Source: Gelidibacter algens (GTDB lineage Bacteria; Bacteroidota; Bacteroidia; Flavobacteriales; Flavobacteriaceae). Taken from it: a DNA stretch of 64,000 nucleotides. The position numbers were made by a program, and so were the translations under genes. The DNA lies in NCBI RefSeq assembly GCF_001678675.1, contig NZ_LZRN01000016.1:16107-80106 (forward strand). Direction: 5' to 3'. This document shows positions 1 through 9,417 of this stretch, in pieces (the first letter of the stretch is position 1; each line of letters starts with the position of its first letter). The notes beneath the pieces were generated by a model. The model searched no databases and was not told the origin of the DNA. It worked only from the letters and a program-made list of their open reading frames with translations.

Positions 1-607
1 AACCAGGGTTAGTAATACCAAAATCCGTTGTTAACAAAGTCTGTTGGATCGCAAGCATATTTTCTCCAGTTTCACTTCCACCCCAAGCATATAAGCGAAA
101 TTTAATCGTACCTCCAAAATCTGATATGATATTAAAACCAGTTACATTGATTGAGGATAAGGGATACTCGTCACCATCATAGGGGAGTAGGTCGGTTACG
201 GCAGAGAGCGGCGCTTCATTTACAAAATCGTTAACGCTATAAAAAATTTGCCATTTTCTAGGGCCGCCCAAAGTTGTGTTTGCTGCAATTCGTAACGCTG
301 AGATTTTGAGTTTGAAATTAGGATCAGCAGTAACGGACCATTCTATAAAATCATTGGCATTTTTAGCGGTTTCTTTATCACCTAGTGCATTCCAGTTATT
401 TGCTGTGAAAGTAGCGCTTAGTGGCGCACCATTTCCCAACCCGGGACCACGTGTAAAACCTATGGCAGACAAGTTATCAGCAAAACCTATAATTGTAGAT
501 TGTCCAACAGAGACATTGGCTTTATCTATGGACACAATAACCGGATCTTGCCCATACCCAAAATTAAAAGCAATTACTGTAATTAAAAGAAAGTAGAATT
601 TTTTCAT
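1..607 (-). CDS. secreted hypothetical protein, 5' part only (runs off the window)
   Basis: The reverse strand is open from an ATG at 607 to the window edge, giving 202 codons without a stop. The first 20 residues (MKKFYFLLITVIAFNFGYGQ) are a clear type I signal peptide with cleavage expected before Gln20 or Asp21. The mature part is rich in Asn, Thr, Gly and Ser and contains a segment FTRGPGLGNG at about residues 50-60 followed by aromatic and beta-rich sequence, the look of secreted flavobacterial beta-sandwich proteins that often end in a type IX secretion sorting domain. That end lies outside the window, so the export route is inference. No enzyme motif is recognised. It is transcribed divergently from the polysaccharide locus. 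Confidence 0.7.
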   Translation of the reverse strand, partial: MKKFYFLLITVIAFNFGYGQDPVIVSIDKANVSVGQSTIIGFADNLSAIGFTRGPGLGNGAPLSATFTANNWNALGDKETAKNANDFIEWSVTADPNFKLKISALRIAANTTLGGPRKWQIFYSVNDFVNEAPLSAVTDLLPYDGDEYPLSSINVTGFNIISDFGGTIKFRLYAWGGSETGENMLAIQQTLLTTDFGITNPG

Positions 608-1098
608 GTGGGGGCTGTGAATTAAATTTGGGTTTTCTGATATGCTAGGGTCATTCTCTTAAGCGGCTATTAGACAAGCAACTATTTAGCTTTATTATTC
701 GCTTAATTTTTGATCTGTAATCTAAAAGTTGTGACAAAAGTAGGAAGTAATTTAAATTTTATGCCTTATTATTTTCTAATTAAGCCCTAAGGAAATATTT
801 ACCGATGAAATGCATGAACGCTTTGTTTTGAACGGGATTAAAAGGAAAAAATCCAGTCAAAAGACCACCTTTATTTGGGTCCTTTTTAAGAAAGTGGATG
901 CATATGATTCAATAGTTCCTATTTACTTCCTATGTTTCTTATGTTAGGTTATTGAAAGGCAAATGTTGGACCTTATTTGAGTGCTATTGTTAAGAGAAAG
1001 AACACCTAATACTTCCTCATTATTTCCAGAATTAGCTTAGGAACCTGAAAAAGTTTGATTTACTTTGCTTTCTAATGTTAATTTAAAATCCTACACCA
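608..1098. other. divergent intergenic region before the polysaccharide locus
   Basis: This 491-base AT-rich gap separates the leftward secreted-protein gene from the rightward antiterminator gene, so it should hold both promoters. A TAnnTTTG-type -7 box (TACTTTTG on the minus strand) is at 742-735 and could serve the leftward gene with a leader of about 125 bases, but no TTG is at the expected -33 spacing. No convincing promoter was found for the rightward gene. A 46-codon open stretch at 810-950 shows no recognisable similarity. No repeats of the kinds common elsewhere in the window are present. Confidence 0.5.
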
Positions 1099-1560
1099 AT
1101 GGCTTGGCACGTCCTCATCACAAAACCTAAATTTGAACTTAAAGTGGCGGAGCGTCTCACTGATCTGCACTTTGAAGTCTGTTGCCCTACCCGAGTTGAG
1201 ATCCGGCAATGGAGTGACCGCAAAAAAAAGGTGACCGTTCCCTTATTGCCGTCCATGGTGCTTATTAACATCACAGACAAGGAACGTGCCGAGGTGTTTA
1301 CGGTACATGGTGCGGTTCGTTATCTCTTTTGGTTGGGCAAACCCGCCATAGTACCTTCTAAAGAAGTGACTTTACTCCAGGATATTGCAGATAAAAAGCA
1401 ACAGGTGCTCTCTACAGAAAAAATAGGCATAGGTCAAGAGATTAATTTAGAAGAATTTGGACTCACTGCAAAAAAAGGCACCGTAAAATATGTGTCGGGG
1501 AATCAGTGTTGGGTGGTGCTCCACAACTTGGGCTATGTTATAAAATTGAAAATTAAATGA
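1099..1560 (+). CDS. UpxY/NusG-like transcription antiterminator
   Basis: A 153-residue protein of the NusG N-terminal (NGN) family. It begins MAWHVLITKPKFE, the usual start of Bacteroidota polysaccharide-locus antiterminators, continues through the CCPTRVEIRQWSDRKKK segment, and ends in a KOW-like stretch (AKKGTVKYVSGNQCWVVL, about residues 122-140). Members (UpxY in Bacteroides, RfaH in enterics) bind elongating RNA polymerase and let it read through long polysaccharide operons. Being the first gene of a co-directional set of about 37 kb fits this role. It is shorter than housekeeping NusG. Its stop codon overlaps an ATG (ATGA, 1557-1560). High confidence for the family; the target operon is inferred from position. 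Confidence 0.93.
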   Translation: MAWHVLITKPKFELKVAERLTDLHFEVCCPTRVEIRQWSDRKKKVTVPLLPSMVLINITDKERAEVFTVHGAVRYLFWLGKPAIVPSKEVTLLQDIADKKQQVLSTEKIGIGQEINLEEFGLTAKKGTVKYVSGNQCWVVLHNLGYVIKLKIK

Positions 1561-1640
1561 ACGCAGTAAAGGCATTCTCCAAATTAGTTCTATTTTTGCG
1601 TCTTCTTAGAGCTAAATCGTATAGCTTGTTTGAAATATAA
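1557..1640 (+). CDS. possible 27-codon ORF coupled to the antiterminator gene
   Basis: An ATG at 1557 overlaps the stop of the antiterminator gene as ATGA and opens 27 codons ending in TAA at 1638-1640. The peptide is basic and hydrophobic (starts MNAVKAFSKLVLFLRLLRAK) and could form an amphipathic helix. The overlap would give translational coupling, but length alone gives no proof of coding and no family is recognised. It may simply be the leader before gmd. Confidence 0.22.
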   Translation: MNAVKAFSKLVLFLRLLRAKSYSLFEI

Positions 1641-1724
1641 GTAATTAAAAACCATATAGTTGCATTTTTTTATGTGACTATTCTTGGCGAAGCCATGAGA
1701 TTATTTAAATAGACAGTGATTAAA

Positions 1725-2840
1725 ATGAAAAAAGTTGCACTTATTACAGGAATTACAGGTCAGGATGGTGCCTACCTTGCCGAATTTCTATTGAACAAAG
1801 ACTATGAAGTCCACGGTGTCAAAAGACGCTCTTCCTTGTTCAATACCGATAGAATCGATCATTTATACCAAGATCCGCATGAGAAAAATCGCGATTTTTT
1901 TCTGCATTATGGTGATTTGACCGACAGTACCAATTTGATCCGATTGGTGAAGGACATTCAACCTGATGAGATTTATAATTTAGCAGCCATGAGCCATGTT
2001 GGGGTCTCTTTTGAAATCCCAGAATATACCGGAAATACCGATGGCCTTGGAACGCTCAGAATATTGGAAGCCGTCCGTTTGTTGGGTATGGAGCAAAAAA
2101 CCCGAATCTATCAAGCCTCTACTTCAGAGCTTTATGGCAAGGTGCAAGAAGTACCACAAACCGAGACCACACCTTTTTATCCGCGCTCTCCGTATGCCGT
2201 GGCTAAAATGTATGCGTATTGGATTACGGTCAATTATAGGGAAGCCTATAATATGTTTGCGTGTAATGGAATCCTGTTCAATCACGAATCGCCAATTAGG
2301 GGAGAAACATTTGTGACCCGTAAAATCACCAGAGCGGTCTCTCGGATTGCTCTTGGCTTGCAGGATAAAGTGTATTTGGGGAATTTGGATGCCAAAAGAG
2401 ATTGGGGCCATGCCAAGGATTATGTGAGGATGATGTGGATGATCCTTCAGGCTGATGAAGCTGAAGATTGGGTCATCGCCACCGGAAAGACAACCACAGT
2501 AAGGGATTTTGTAAAAATGGCCTTTGCTGAAGTCGGTATTGATGTGGTCTTTAAAGGCACAGGCGTGGAAGAAAAGGCGTTTGTGAGTGCGTGTCACAAT
2601 CCCGAATTTCAATTGCCTGAGGGTATGGAAGTGGTGAATGTGGATCCTAAATATTTCAGGCCTACAGAAGTTGATCTTTTAATAGGCGACGCTTCAAAAG
2701 CCAAGAATAAATTAGGCTGGGTACCGCAATTGGATTTGCAGGATTTGGTCAAGGATATGATGCAAAGTGATGTCAAACTGATGCAGAAAGAGCAGTACTT
2801 AAAAGAAGGCGGCCACAAAACGCTTAATTATTTTGAATAA
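1725..2840 (+). CDS. gmd: GDP-mannose 4,6-dehydratase
   Basis: Converts GDP-D-mannose to GDP-4-keto-6-deoxy-D-mannose, the first step to GDP-L-fucose. The extended SDR fold shows the nucleotide-binding GITGQDG at residues 9-15 and the catalytic pair Tyr157/Lys161 in YAVAK, preceded by the STSELYG segment; 371 residues is the usual length. An upstream in-frame GTG at 1716 would add three residues, but the ATG at 1725 gives the canonical [15 protein letters not shown] start. The next gene, fcl, follows after two bases and completes the pathway, so the two are surely cotranscribed. No GDP-mannose synthesis gene is in the window, so GDP-mannose must come from elsewhere in the genome. Confidence 0.97.
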   Translation: MKKVALITGITGQDGAYLAEFLLNKDYEVHGVKRRSSLFNTDRIDHLYQDPHEKNRDFFLHYGDLTDSTNLIRLVKDIQPDEIYNLAAMSHVGVSFEIPEYTGNTDGLGTLRILEAVRLLGMEQKTRIYQASTSELYGKVQEVPQTETTPFYPRSPYAVAKMYAYWITVNYREAYNMFACNGILFNHESPIRGETFVTRKITRAVSRIALGLQDKVYLGNLDAKRDWGHAKDYVRMMWMILQADEAEDWVIATGKTTTVRDFVKMAFAEVGIDVVFKGTGVEEKAFVSACHNPEFQLPEGMEVVNVDPKYFRPTEVDLLIGDASKAKNKLGWVPQLDLQDLVKDMMQSDVKLMQKEQYLKEGGHKTLNYFE

Positions 2841-2842
2841 GG

Positions 2843-3790
2843 ATGACTAAAGACGGTAAAATATATATTGCTGGCCATAGGGGAATGGTAGGTTCTGCGG
2901 TTTGGCGGGCCTTAAGTGCCTTGGGGTATCACAATCTTATCGGGAAAACAAGTAAGGAACTCGATTTGCGCAATCAAGCTGAGGTGAATGCCTTTTATGA
3001 ACGTGAGCAACCAGAAGTGGTGATTGACGCTGCTGCGAAAGTGGGAGGCATTTTAGCCAACAGTGAGCATCCCTATCCGTTTTTGATGGAGAATCTTCAA
3101 ATTCAGAATAACTTGATTGACGGGGCACATCATCACAAGGTAGAGAAATTTATCTTTTTGGGGAGTTCTTGTATTTATCCGAAGCTGGCACCGCAGCCAT
3201 TAAAAGAAGATTATTTACTGACCGATAGTTTAGAGCCCACAAATGAGTGGTATGCTATTGCAAAAATAGCGGGCGTTAAGGCTTGTGAAGCCATCCGAAA
3301 ACAATATCAGAAGGATTTTGTGAGCTTAATGCCGACCAATCTCTACGGGCCCCATGATAATTTTGATCTGAAATCGTCGCACGTGTTGCCGGCAATGCTC
3401 AGAAAGTTCCATGATGCCAAATTGAACAATGAGACGGTAACCCTTTGGGGAAGCGGTACTCCTATGCGCGAGTTTTTGCACGTAGATGATCTGGCGCGGG
3501 CGGTCGTGTATGCGGTTGAAAACGTGCTTCCAGAACATTTATACAATGTGGGTACGGGAACCGATGTGACCATTAAAGACCTGGCAGATACCATTCAGGC
3601 TATTGTTGGGCATGAAGGCGCTATTGATTGGGATAGCTCCAAACCTGATGGCACGCCTCGTAAGTTAATGGACGTGTCAAAATTGAACCAACAGGGCTGG
3701 CAGGCCAATATTGATTTAAAGTCTGGAATTGAAATGACGTATGCTTGGTTTCTTGAGAATGAAGGCGCTGTGAAGGAGGTCAAATTGTGA
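2843..3790 (+). CDS. fcl: GDP-L-fucose synthase
   Basis: NADPH-dependent epimerase/reductase that turns GDP-4-keto-6-deoxymannose into GDP-L-fucose. The 315-residue SDR protein starts with the GHRGMVGSA nucleotide-binding loop and has the catalytic Tyr137/Lys141 (YAIAK), very close to the Y136/K140 pair of the E. coli enzyme. The segment LGSSCIYPK carries the conserved Ser/Cys region near the active site. It directly follows gmd (two-base gap). The end of the gene is followed by a long simple-repeat tract, so the gmd-fcl pair is physically separated from the next genes. Confidence 0.97.
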   Translation: MTKDGKIYIAGHRGMVGSAVWRALSALGYHNLIGKTSKELDLRNQAEVNAFYEREQPEVVIDAAAKVGGILANSEHPYPFLMENLQIQNNLIDGAHHHKVEKFIFLGSSCIYPKLAPQPLKEDYLLTDSLEPTNEWYAIAKIAGVKACEAIRKQYQKDFVSLMPTNLYGPHDNFDLKSSHVLPAMLRKFHDAKLNNETVTLWGSGTPMREFLHVDDLARAVVYAVENVLPEHLYNVGTGTDVTIKDLADTIQAIVGHEGAIDWDSSKPDGTPRKLMDVSKLNQQGWQANIDLKSGIEMTYAWFLENEGAVKEVKL

Positions 3791-3822
3791 AAGGAGATTT
3801 TAGATGTTCGATCGCTTTGCTA

Positions 3823-4589
3823 TTAGACGTTAGATGTTAGATGTTAGATTGCTTTGTTGTTGGAAGAATGACTGATGAATAGCGAGTAACGAATAACGAA
3901 TGATGAATTTCGAATAACGAATAACGAATAACGAATGATGAATATCGAATAACGAATATCGAATAACGAATATCGAATAACGAATATCGAATAACGAATA
4001 TCGAATAACGAATATCGAATAACGGATAACAGATAACGGATAACGATTAACAGATAACGAATAACGAATAACGAATGATGAATATCGAATAACGAATATC
4101 GAATAACGAATATCGAATAACGAATATCGAATAACGAATATCGAATAACGGATAACAGATAACGATTAACAGATAACGAATAACGAATATCGAATAACGA
4201 ATAACGAATGATGAATAACGAATATCGAATAACGAATATCGAATAACGAATATCGAATAACGGATAACAGATAACGGATAACAGATAACGAATAACGGAT
4301 AACAGATAACGAATAACGAATAACAAATAAGGAATATCGAACAACGAACAACGAATATCGAATAACGAATAACGAATAACGAATAACGAATAACGAATAA
4401 CGAATATCGGATAACGAATATCGGATAACGGATAACAGATAACGGATAACAGATAACAGATAACGGATAACGGATAACGAATATCGAATAACGAATAACG
4501 AATAACGAATATCGAATAACGGATAACAGATAACGGATAACGAATAACGACTACTGAATTTCGAATAATTAATGTCGAATATCGAATAA
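3823..4589. repeat. very large heptanucleotide repeat array (family R1)
   Basis: The 903-base gap between fcl and ugd is almost wholly simple repeat. Four units of TTAGAYK type lie at 3823-3850, then from 3864 to 4589 roughly 100 units keep a strict 7-base step. The commonest units are AATAACG, AATATCG, GATAACG, GATAACA and AATGATG, mixed rather than grouped. Because 7 is not a multiple of 3, three units encode seven residues and every minus-strand frame stays open, giving ORFs full of the heptapeptide pattern VIRYSLF; these are artefacts, not genes. 4590-4693 is an ordinary leader before ugd. Confidence 0.95.
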
Positions 4590-4693
4590 AAATAAATAAT
4601 AGAAATAACAAATGTCGGGACTGCCAATTCCCCTAGAGGTTATAGGGCTTGACAGAAAAACAAGAAGACAACACTGCTAATAATCAATAAAAA

Positions 4694-6085
4694 ATGAAAG
4701 TTAAAAATATTTGCTGTATCGGTGCTGGGTACGTTGGCGGACCTACCATGGCCGTCATCGCTCAAAAAAATCCGGATATTAAAGTAACGGTGGTGGATAT
4801 CAACGCCTCCCGAATTGCGGCTTGGAACCATGACGATTTGGAGCAACTTCCTATTTATGAACCAGGATTGGACAAGGTTGTTGCGGAAGCCAGAAACAGG
4901 AACTTATTTTTTAGTACAGACGTTGATGCGGCGATTGAAGCGGCGGATATGGTTTTTATTTCAGTGAATACGCCCACCAAAACCTACGGAAAAGGGAAGG
5001 GCATGGCGGCCGATTTAAAATACATCGAGCTTTGTGCACGACAAATTGCAAGGGTTGCCAAATCAGATAAAATCATTGTGGAAAAATCCACTTTACCCGT
5101 TAGAACAGCCCAGGCCATTAAAAGTATTTTACACAATACCGGCAATGGGGTCAAATTTCAAATTCTGTCAAACCCAGAATTTTTAGCGGAAGGTACCGCT
5201 GTTGCCGATTTGATGGCGCCAGACCGGGTTTTGATTGGTGGCGAACAAACCGAAGACGGCTTTAAGGCCATCCAAGCTTTGGTCAACATTTACGCCACTT
5301 GGGTGCCTCAAGAAAATATCTTGACTACCAACCTTTGGTCGTCAGAATTATCAAAATTAACCGCCAACGCATTTTTGGCACAACGCGTCTCTTCTATCAA
5401 TGCCCTATCCGAATTATGTGAAGTGACCGGCGCTGATGTCAACGAGGTGGCCAACGCGATTGGAAAAGACAGCAGAATCGGACCTAAATTTTTAAAAGCG
5501 TCTGTCGGTTTTGGAGGCTCTTGTTTTCAAAAGGATATTTTGAACTTGGTATATATCGCAAAATCTTATGGCTTGGATGCGGTGGCCGATTATTGGGAAC
5601 AAGTGATCATCATGAACGACCATCAAAAACACCGCTTTGCTTCCAAAATCATTCAAACCTTATACAATACCATTTCAGGAAAGAAAATCGCATTTTTAGG
5701 CTGGGCCTTTAAAAAAGATACGAATGACACGCGGGAGTCGGCCGCTATTTATGTGGCAGACCAACTTCTGGAAGAGCAAGCTTCTATTGTCGTATTTGAC
5801 CCGAAAGTGACCAAACAAAAAATGCAAAGCGACCTTAATTATCTCAACACACGTTCTGAAGAAGATAACGCACAGTATCTGACCACAGTTCCTGAGCCTT
5901 ATGAAGCCTGTAAAGACGCACATGCCATCGCGATATTGACCGAGTGGGATGAGTTTAAAACCTACGACTGGCAGCGCATTTATGACCAGATGCAAAAACC
6001 GGCCTTTGTGTTTGATGGCCGTGGTATTTTAGATCAGTCACAATTAAAAACTATAGGATTCCAAGTCTATGTCATCGGAAAATAA
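4694..6085 (+). CDS. ugd: UDP-glucose 6-dehydrogenase
   Basis: Oxidises UDP-glucose twice with NAD to UDP-glucuronate. The 463-residue sequence resembles the animal-type enzyme more than the short bacterial one: N-terminal Rossmann motif [22 protein letters not shown], and the catalytic cysteine at Cys277 in [10 protein letters not shown] (Cys276 in human UGDH). Three domains (NAD-binding, central, UDP-binding) are complete. It supplies substrate both to the adjacent epimerase (UDP-galacturonate) and to the UDP-xylose synthase at 30920. The last 17 bases overlap the start of the next gene. Confidence 0.96.
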   Translation: MKVKNICCIGAGYVGGPTMAVIAQKNPDIKVTVVDINASRIAAWNHDDLEQLPIYEPGLDKVVAEARNRNLFFSTDVDAAIEAADMVFISVNTPTKTYGKGKGMAADLKYIELCARQIARVAKSDKIIVEKSTLPVRTAQAIKSILHNTGNGVKFQILSNPEFLAEGTAVADLMAPDRVLIGGEQTEDGFKAIQALVNIYATWVPQENILTTNLWSSELSKLTANAFLAQRVSSINALSELCEVTGADVNEVANAIGKDSRIGPKFLKASVGFGGSCFQKDILNLVYIAKSYGLDAVADYWEQVIIMNDHQKHRFASKIIQTLYNTISGKKIAFLGWAFKKDTNDTRESAAIYVADQLLEEQASIVVFDPKVTKQKMQSDLNYLNTRSEEDNAQYLTTVPEPYEACKDAHAIAILTEWDEFKTYDWQRIYDQMQKPAFVFDGRGILDQSQLKTIGFQVYVIGK

Positions 6086-7118
6086 CAGCCTTTCAAAAAC
6101 CATCTTGGTAACCGGCGCCGCTGGCTTTATCGGCTTCCACGTATCCAAAGCCTTATTGGCATTGGGCCATAAGGTTGTTGGGATCGATAATCTTAACGAT
6201 TATTATGATGTCAATTTAAAACTGGCACGATTGGCCGAGTTGGGGATAGACAAGGAAGAAGCCATTCAAGATCTGAATGTTACGTCAAGTACCACTCATG
6301 ATAGCAAAATGATATTCCTCAAAATGAATTTGGAAGACCGAAAGGCGCTCCCAGAGTTATTTAAGAAGTACAACTTTGATGTGGTCTGCAATTTGGCGGC
6401 CCAAGCGGGCGTGCGGTATTCCTTGGAAAATCCTGAAGCCTATGCCGATAGCAATTTGACGGGTTTTTTAAATGTCTTGGAATGTTGTCGCCATACAAAA
6501 GTTCCGAAGTTGGTCTATGCCAGCAGCTCCAGTATTTACGGGAACAGTGATGCGGTGCCTTTTGAGGAAACGGCCAATGTAGACCATCCCATCAGTCTTT
6601 ACGCCGCCACCAAAAAGGCCAATGAACTGATGGCACATGCCTACAGTCATTTGTATGGTTTTGAAACGATCGGCCTCCGATTTTTCACGGTCTACGGCCC
6701 TTGGGGACGACCAGATATGGCCATGTTTTTATTTACGGAAGCCATTATCAACGGCCAACCTGTTAAGGTATTTAATAATGGCGATCTCTCTCGAGACTTC
6801 ACCTATATTGATGATATTGTTTCTGGGATTCTTGCAACGCTTTTAGAAACTTCGGATAATACCTCGCTTTACAAACTCTACAATATTGGCAACAGTCAGC
6901 CTGTCCAACTTTTAGAATATATTGAGGCTATTGAAACCGCACTGGACAAAACCGCCATTAAAGAAATGCTGCCGATGCAACCGGGAGATGTCAAACAGAC
7001 TTATGCCAACGTCAACCTGTTGAAAAAAGATTTTAAGTACCAGCCTAAAACGGAAGTGACCCAAGGGATTGCTGCTTTTGTGGCGTGGTATAAGGGGTTT
7101 TATGATATCGGGCGGTAA
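6069..7118 (+). CDS. NAD-dependent epimerase, probable UDP-glucuronate 4-epimerase
   Basis: Extended SDR epimerase of 349 residues with [10 protein letters not shown] at the N-terminus, SSSSIYG, and catalytic Tyr178/Lys182 (YAATK). The sequence [20 protein letters not shown] and the [12 protein letters not shown] segment near residue 41 are typical of the CapI/LspL UDP-glucuronate 4-epimerase group, which makes UDP-galacturonate. The gene overlaps ugd by 17 bases, so substrate maker and user are translationally linked. GalE-type UDP-glucose 4-epimerase is the main alternative but fits the motifs less well. Confidence 0.88.
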   Translation: MSSENNSLSKTILVTGAAGFIGFHVSKALLALGHKVVGIDNLNDYYDVNLKLARLAELGIDKEEAIQDLNVTSSTTHDSKMIFLKMNLEDRKALPELFKKYNFDVVCNLAAQAGVRYSLENPEAYADSNLTGFLNVLECCRHTKVPKLVYASSSSIYGNSDAVPFEETANVDHPISLYAATKKANELMAHAYSHLYGFETIGLRFFTVYGPWGRPDMAMFLFTEAIINGQPVKVFNNGDLSRDFTYIDDIVSGILATLLETSDNTSLYKLYNIGNSQPVQLLEYIEAIETALDKTAIKEMLPMQPGDVKQTYANVNLLKKDFKYQPKTEVTQGIAAFVAWYKGFYDIGR

Positions 7119-7630
7119 TTTAAATGAGTGAGGTATGAGCGCGGCAACTTGTCAATAGTAAATTGCCTGCCCGACTGCAGCTTTTGCGAAGGCGGGAACT
7201 TGAAGTGTGTTCTAAACAAGAAACAAGAAACAAGAAACTAGAAGCTAGAAGCTAGAAGCTAGAAGCTAGAAGTGGGAAGCGGAAAGCCAAATGGTAAAAT
7301 TTTAAAATTCCAAGTTCCAACTGCCAAATCATCATCGTGAGCGTCATTGCGAGTGAGGTACGAGCGCGGCAATCTGACTGTTGTTAGTAGAAATTGGATT
7401 AAGCTTGAATTGGAAGTTGAAACACCAAATGACAACTCCTTAAAAATGTTAATTTGAAGTCTGCGGAAATCTGCGTTATCTGCGGGAAATTTTTTGAGTG
7501 AAGTAGTCGTTTTTGGAGTGAATCTCCGAGTCCGCAAAGTGAACAAGTTGAAATTGAAATTGAACTTGAACTTGAAGTGTGTTCTAAACAAGAAACCTGA
7601 AACCTGAAACCTGAAACCCCCTTTAACCCC
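7119..7630. repeat. intergenic repeat mosaic 1 (between the epimerase gene and wlbA)
   Basis: The 512-base gap is built from several dispersed repeat families. In order: partial R3 element (GAGTGAGGTATGAGCGCGGC, about 7125-7155), R4 element (TGCCCG...GGCGGGAA, 7161-7199), heptamer array R1 (ACAAGAA then GCTAGAA units, 7216-7286), heptamers ending in CCAA (about 7303-7328), a full R3 copy (starts GCGTCATTGCGAG, 7340-7376), R5 (GTCTGCGGAAATCTGCG type, 7457-7490), R2 hexamers TTGAAN (7548-7578) and a last R1 array of ACCTGAA units (7588-7620). It ends ten bases before the wlbA start. No coding sequence is supported. Confidence 0.88.
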
Positions 7631-8587
7631 ATGAAAAATTTCGCACTAATCGGTGCATCTGGCTATATCGCGCCACGGCACATGAAAGCCATTAAAGATA
7701 CCGGCAACACCTTGGTGGCTGCTTTGGATCCTTATGACGGCATTGGGGTGATGGACAGTTATTTTCCACAGGCCAGTTTTTTTACGGAGTTTGAACGCTT
7801 TGACCGCTTTGTGGACAAATGGCGCAGAGACAGTGGGAATAAAATCGATTATGTGTCTATCTGCTCACCAAACTATTTGCATGATTCGCATATTCGGTTT
7901 GCCTTGCGCAGTGGTGCCGATGCCATTTCTGAAAAACCTTTGGTGCTCAATCCGTGGAATATAGATCAGCTGAAAGTCATTGAAAAGGAGACCGGAAAAA
8001 AGATCCACAACGTGCTTCAGTTACGCCTGCATCCAACATTGATCGCTTTAAAAGAGAAGATTGGAGCGGAGTTAAAAAACAACCCAGACAAAGTCTATGA
8101 CATTGACCTGACCTATTTGACCTCAAGAGGCAAATGGTATTTTGTATCCTGGAAAGGGGACGAATCAAAATCAGGAGGGATTGCCTCCAACATCGGCGTT
8201 CATTTTTTTGATATGCTCAGTTGGATTTTTGGAGCTGTTACAGAAAATATCGTTCACATAAAAACGGCAGACACAAATGCCGGTTATTTAAAATTAAAGC
8301 ACGCCAATGTGCGGTGGTTTTTATCCGTAAACCACGACCATATTCCGGACGCGGTTAAGAATAAGGGACTTTCTACGTATCGTTCAATCACAGTAAACGG
8401 TGAAGACATAGAATTTAGCGGTGGCTTTACAGACCTGCATACCAAAAGTTATGAAGCCATATTAAAAGGCGACGGGTTCGGACTTGATGATGCTTATGGC
8501 TCCATCACTACCGTTTCTGCCATCAGAAACTTGGATCCTGTTGGATTAAAAGGCGATTACCATCCGTTTTGTAAAAAGATGAAATGA
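7631..8587 (+). CDS. wlbA: Gfo/Idh/MocA oxidoreductase, WlbA/WbpB-like
   Basis: A 318-residue NAD(P)-dependent oxidoreductase. The N-terminal Rossmann motif is IGASGYIAPRH, then the ICSPNYLH segment and the family signature Glu101-Lys102-Pro103 (SEKPLVLN). The start MKNFALIGASGYIAPRHMKAI closely fits WlbA/WbpB, which oxidises the C3 of UDP-N-acetyl-glucuronate on the way to UDP-2,3-diacetamido-glucuronate or -mannuronate. The acetyltransferase expected two steps later is the next gene. The aminotransferase that normally lies between (WbpE/WlbC) and the UDP-GlcNAc dehydrogenase (WbpA) are not in the window. The gene is flanked on both sides by repeat mosaics. Confidence 0.87.
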   Translation: MKNFALIGASGYIAPRHMKAIKDTGNTLVAALDPYDGIGVMDSYFPQASFFTEFERFDRFVDKWRRDSGNKIDYVSICSPNYLHDSHIRFALRSGADAISEKPLVLNPWNIDQLKVIEKETGKKIHNVLQLRLHPTLIALKEKIGAELKNNPDKVYDIDLTYLTSRGKWYFVSWKGDESKSGGIASNIGVHFFDMLSWIFGAVTENIVHIKTADTNAGYLKLKHANVRWFLSVNHDHIPDAVKNKGLSTYRSITVNGEDIEFSGGFTDLHTKSYEAILKGDGFGLDDAYGSITTVSAIRNLDPVGLKGDYHPFCKKMK

Positions 8588-8838
8588 GTTAAATCTCAAA
8601 TTCCAAATTGCAAGTACCAAATACCAAGTGCCAAGTACCAAGTACCAAGCACCAAATTCCAATTGATAAATCATAATCGTGAGCGTCATTGCGAGTGAAG
8701 CACGAGCGCGGTAATCTGTCTGTTGTTAGGAGGAAAATGAAATCATTTCCCGCAGATGACGCAGATGCTCGCAGATCTTAGTTTAGAAACAAGAAACAAG
8801 AAACAAGAAACACCAAACACCAAACCCAACCCATTCCT
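8588..8838. repeat. intergenic repeat mosaic 2 (between wlbA and wlbB)
   Basis: The gap again consists of dispersed families: heptamer array of CAAGTAC/CAAATTC units (8597-8665), R3 element (8682-8728, here GAAGCACGAGCGCGG), an R5 copy in the opposite orientation (TTTCCCGCAGATGACGCAGA, about 8746-8780), and a GAAACAA/CAAACAC heptamer array (8786-8827) ending 11 bases before wlbB. Order and orientation differ from mosaic 1, so the parts move or recombine independently. Confidence 0.87.
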
Positions 8839-9417
8839 ATGAGTGATTTTTTTGTCCACGACTCCAGTTATATAGATGCCGATGTCACTATCGGAAAAGA
8901 CACCAAAATCTGGCATTTCAGTCATATTATGGCACATACCACCATAGGCGACAATTGTTCCTTCGGGCAAAATTGTGTGGTGGGGCCTAATGTTGTCATT
9001 GGTAATAATGTCAAAGTTCAGAACAACATCTCTATTTACGAAGGGGTGGAAGTGGAAGATGATGTGTTTATTGGTCCGTCCGTAGTTTTTACCAATGTGA
9101 TCAATCCGCGGAGTTTTATTGTCAGGAAGCAGGAGTTTCGAAAAACGCTGTTAAAAAAAGGCGTTTCTATTGGCGCCAATGCGACTATTATTTGTGGAAA
9201 TACTCTTGGTGAATATGCCTTTATCGGCTCAGGAACTGTAGTTACCAAAGATGTTCCCAATTTTGCCTTGGTTGTGGGGAATCCTGGGCGTCGAATAGGC
9301 TGGGTGAGTAGAGTTGGGCATATGTTGACGTTTAATGAACAGCAGGTGGCCACATGTCCAGAGACTGGGGAGACGTATCAGTTGAAAGAGGATGAGGTTG
9401 TTGCATTGAGAGGATGA
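8839..9417 (+). CDS. wlbB: hexapeptide-repeat N-acetyltransferase, WlbB/WbpD-like
   Basis: A 192-residue left-handed beta-helix acetyltransferase. Hexapeptide turns are visible throughout (ADVTIGKDTKIWHFSHI, GDNCSFGQNCVVGPNVVIGN, GVSIGANATIICGN). The start SDFFVHDSSYIDADVTIG and the segment IWHFSHI are typical of WlbB/WbpD, which uses acetyl-CoA to acetylate the 3-amino group of UDP-2-acetamido-3-amino-glucuronate. Pairing with wlbA supports this assignment. The amino-sugar substrate needs an aminotransferase that is not encoded nearby. Confidence 0.88.
   Translation: MSDFFVHDSSYIDADVTIGKDTKIWHFSHIMAHTTIGDNCSFGQNCVVGPNVVIGNNVKVQNNISIYEGVEVEDDVFIGPSVVFTNVINPRSFIVRKQEFRKTLLKKGVSIGANATIICGNTLGEYAFIGSGTVVTKDVPNFALVVGNPGRRIGWVSRVGHMLTFNEQQVATCPETGETYQLKEDEVVALRG

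Noticed and set aside
276..596. Plus-strand open frame near the window start
   Set aside because: It is the shadow of the leftward secreted-protein gene, which has a clear signal peptide and runs off the edge.
810..950. 46-codon open frame before the antiterminator gene
   Set aside because: No family likeness, no promoter or ribosome signal, AT-rich intergenic composition.
3844..4627. Long minus-strand open frames rich in VIRYSLF repeats
   Set aside because: They arise because a 7-base repeat without stop codons stays open in all frames; two frames encode the same repeating peptide, so no protein is selected.
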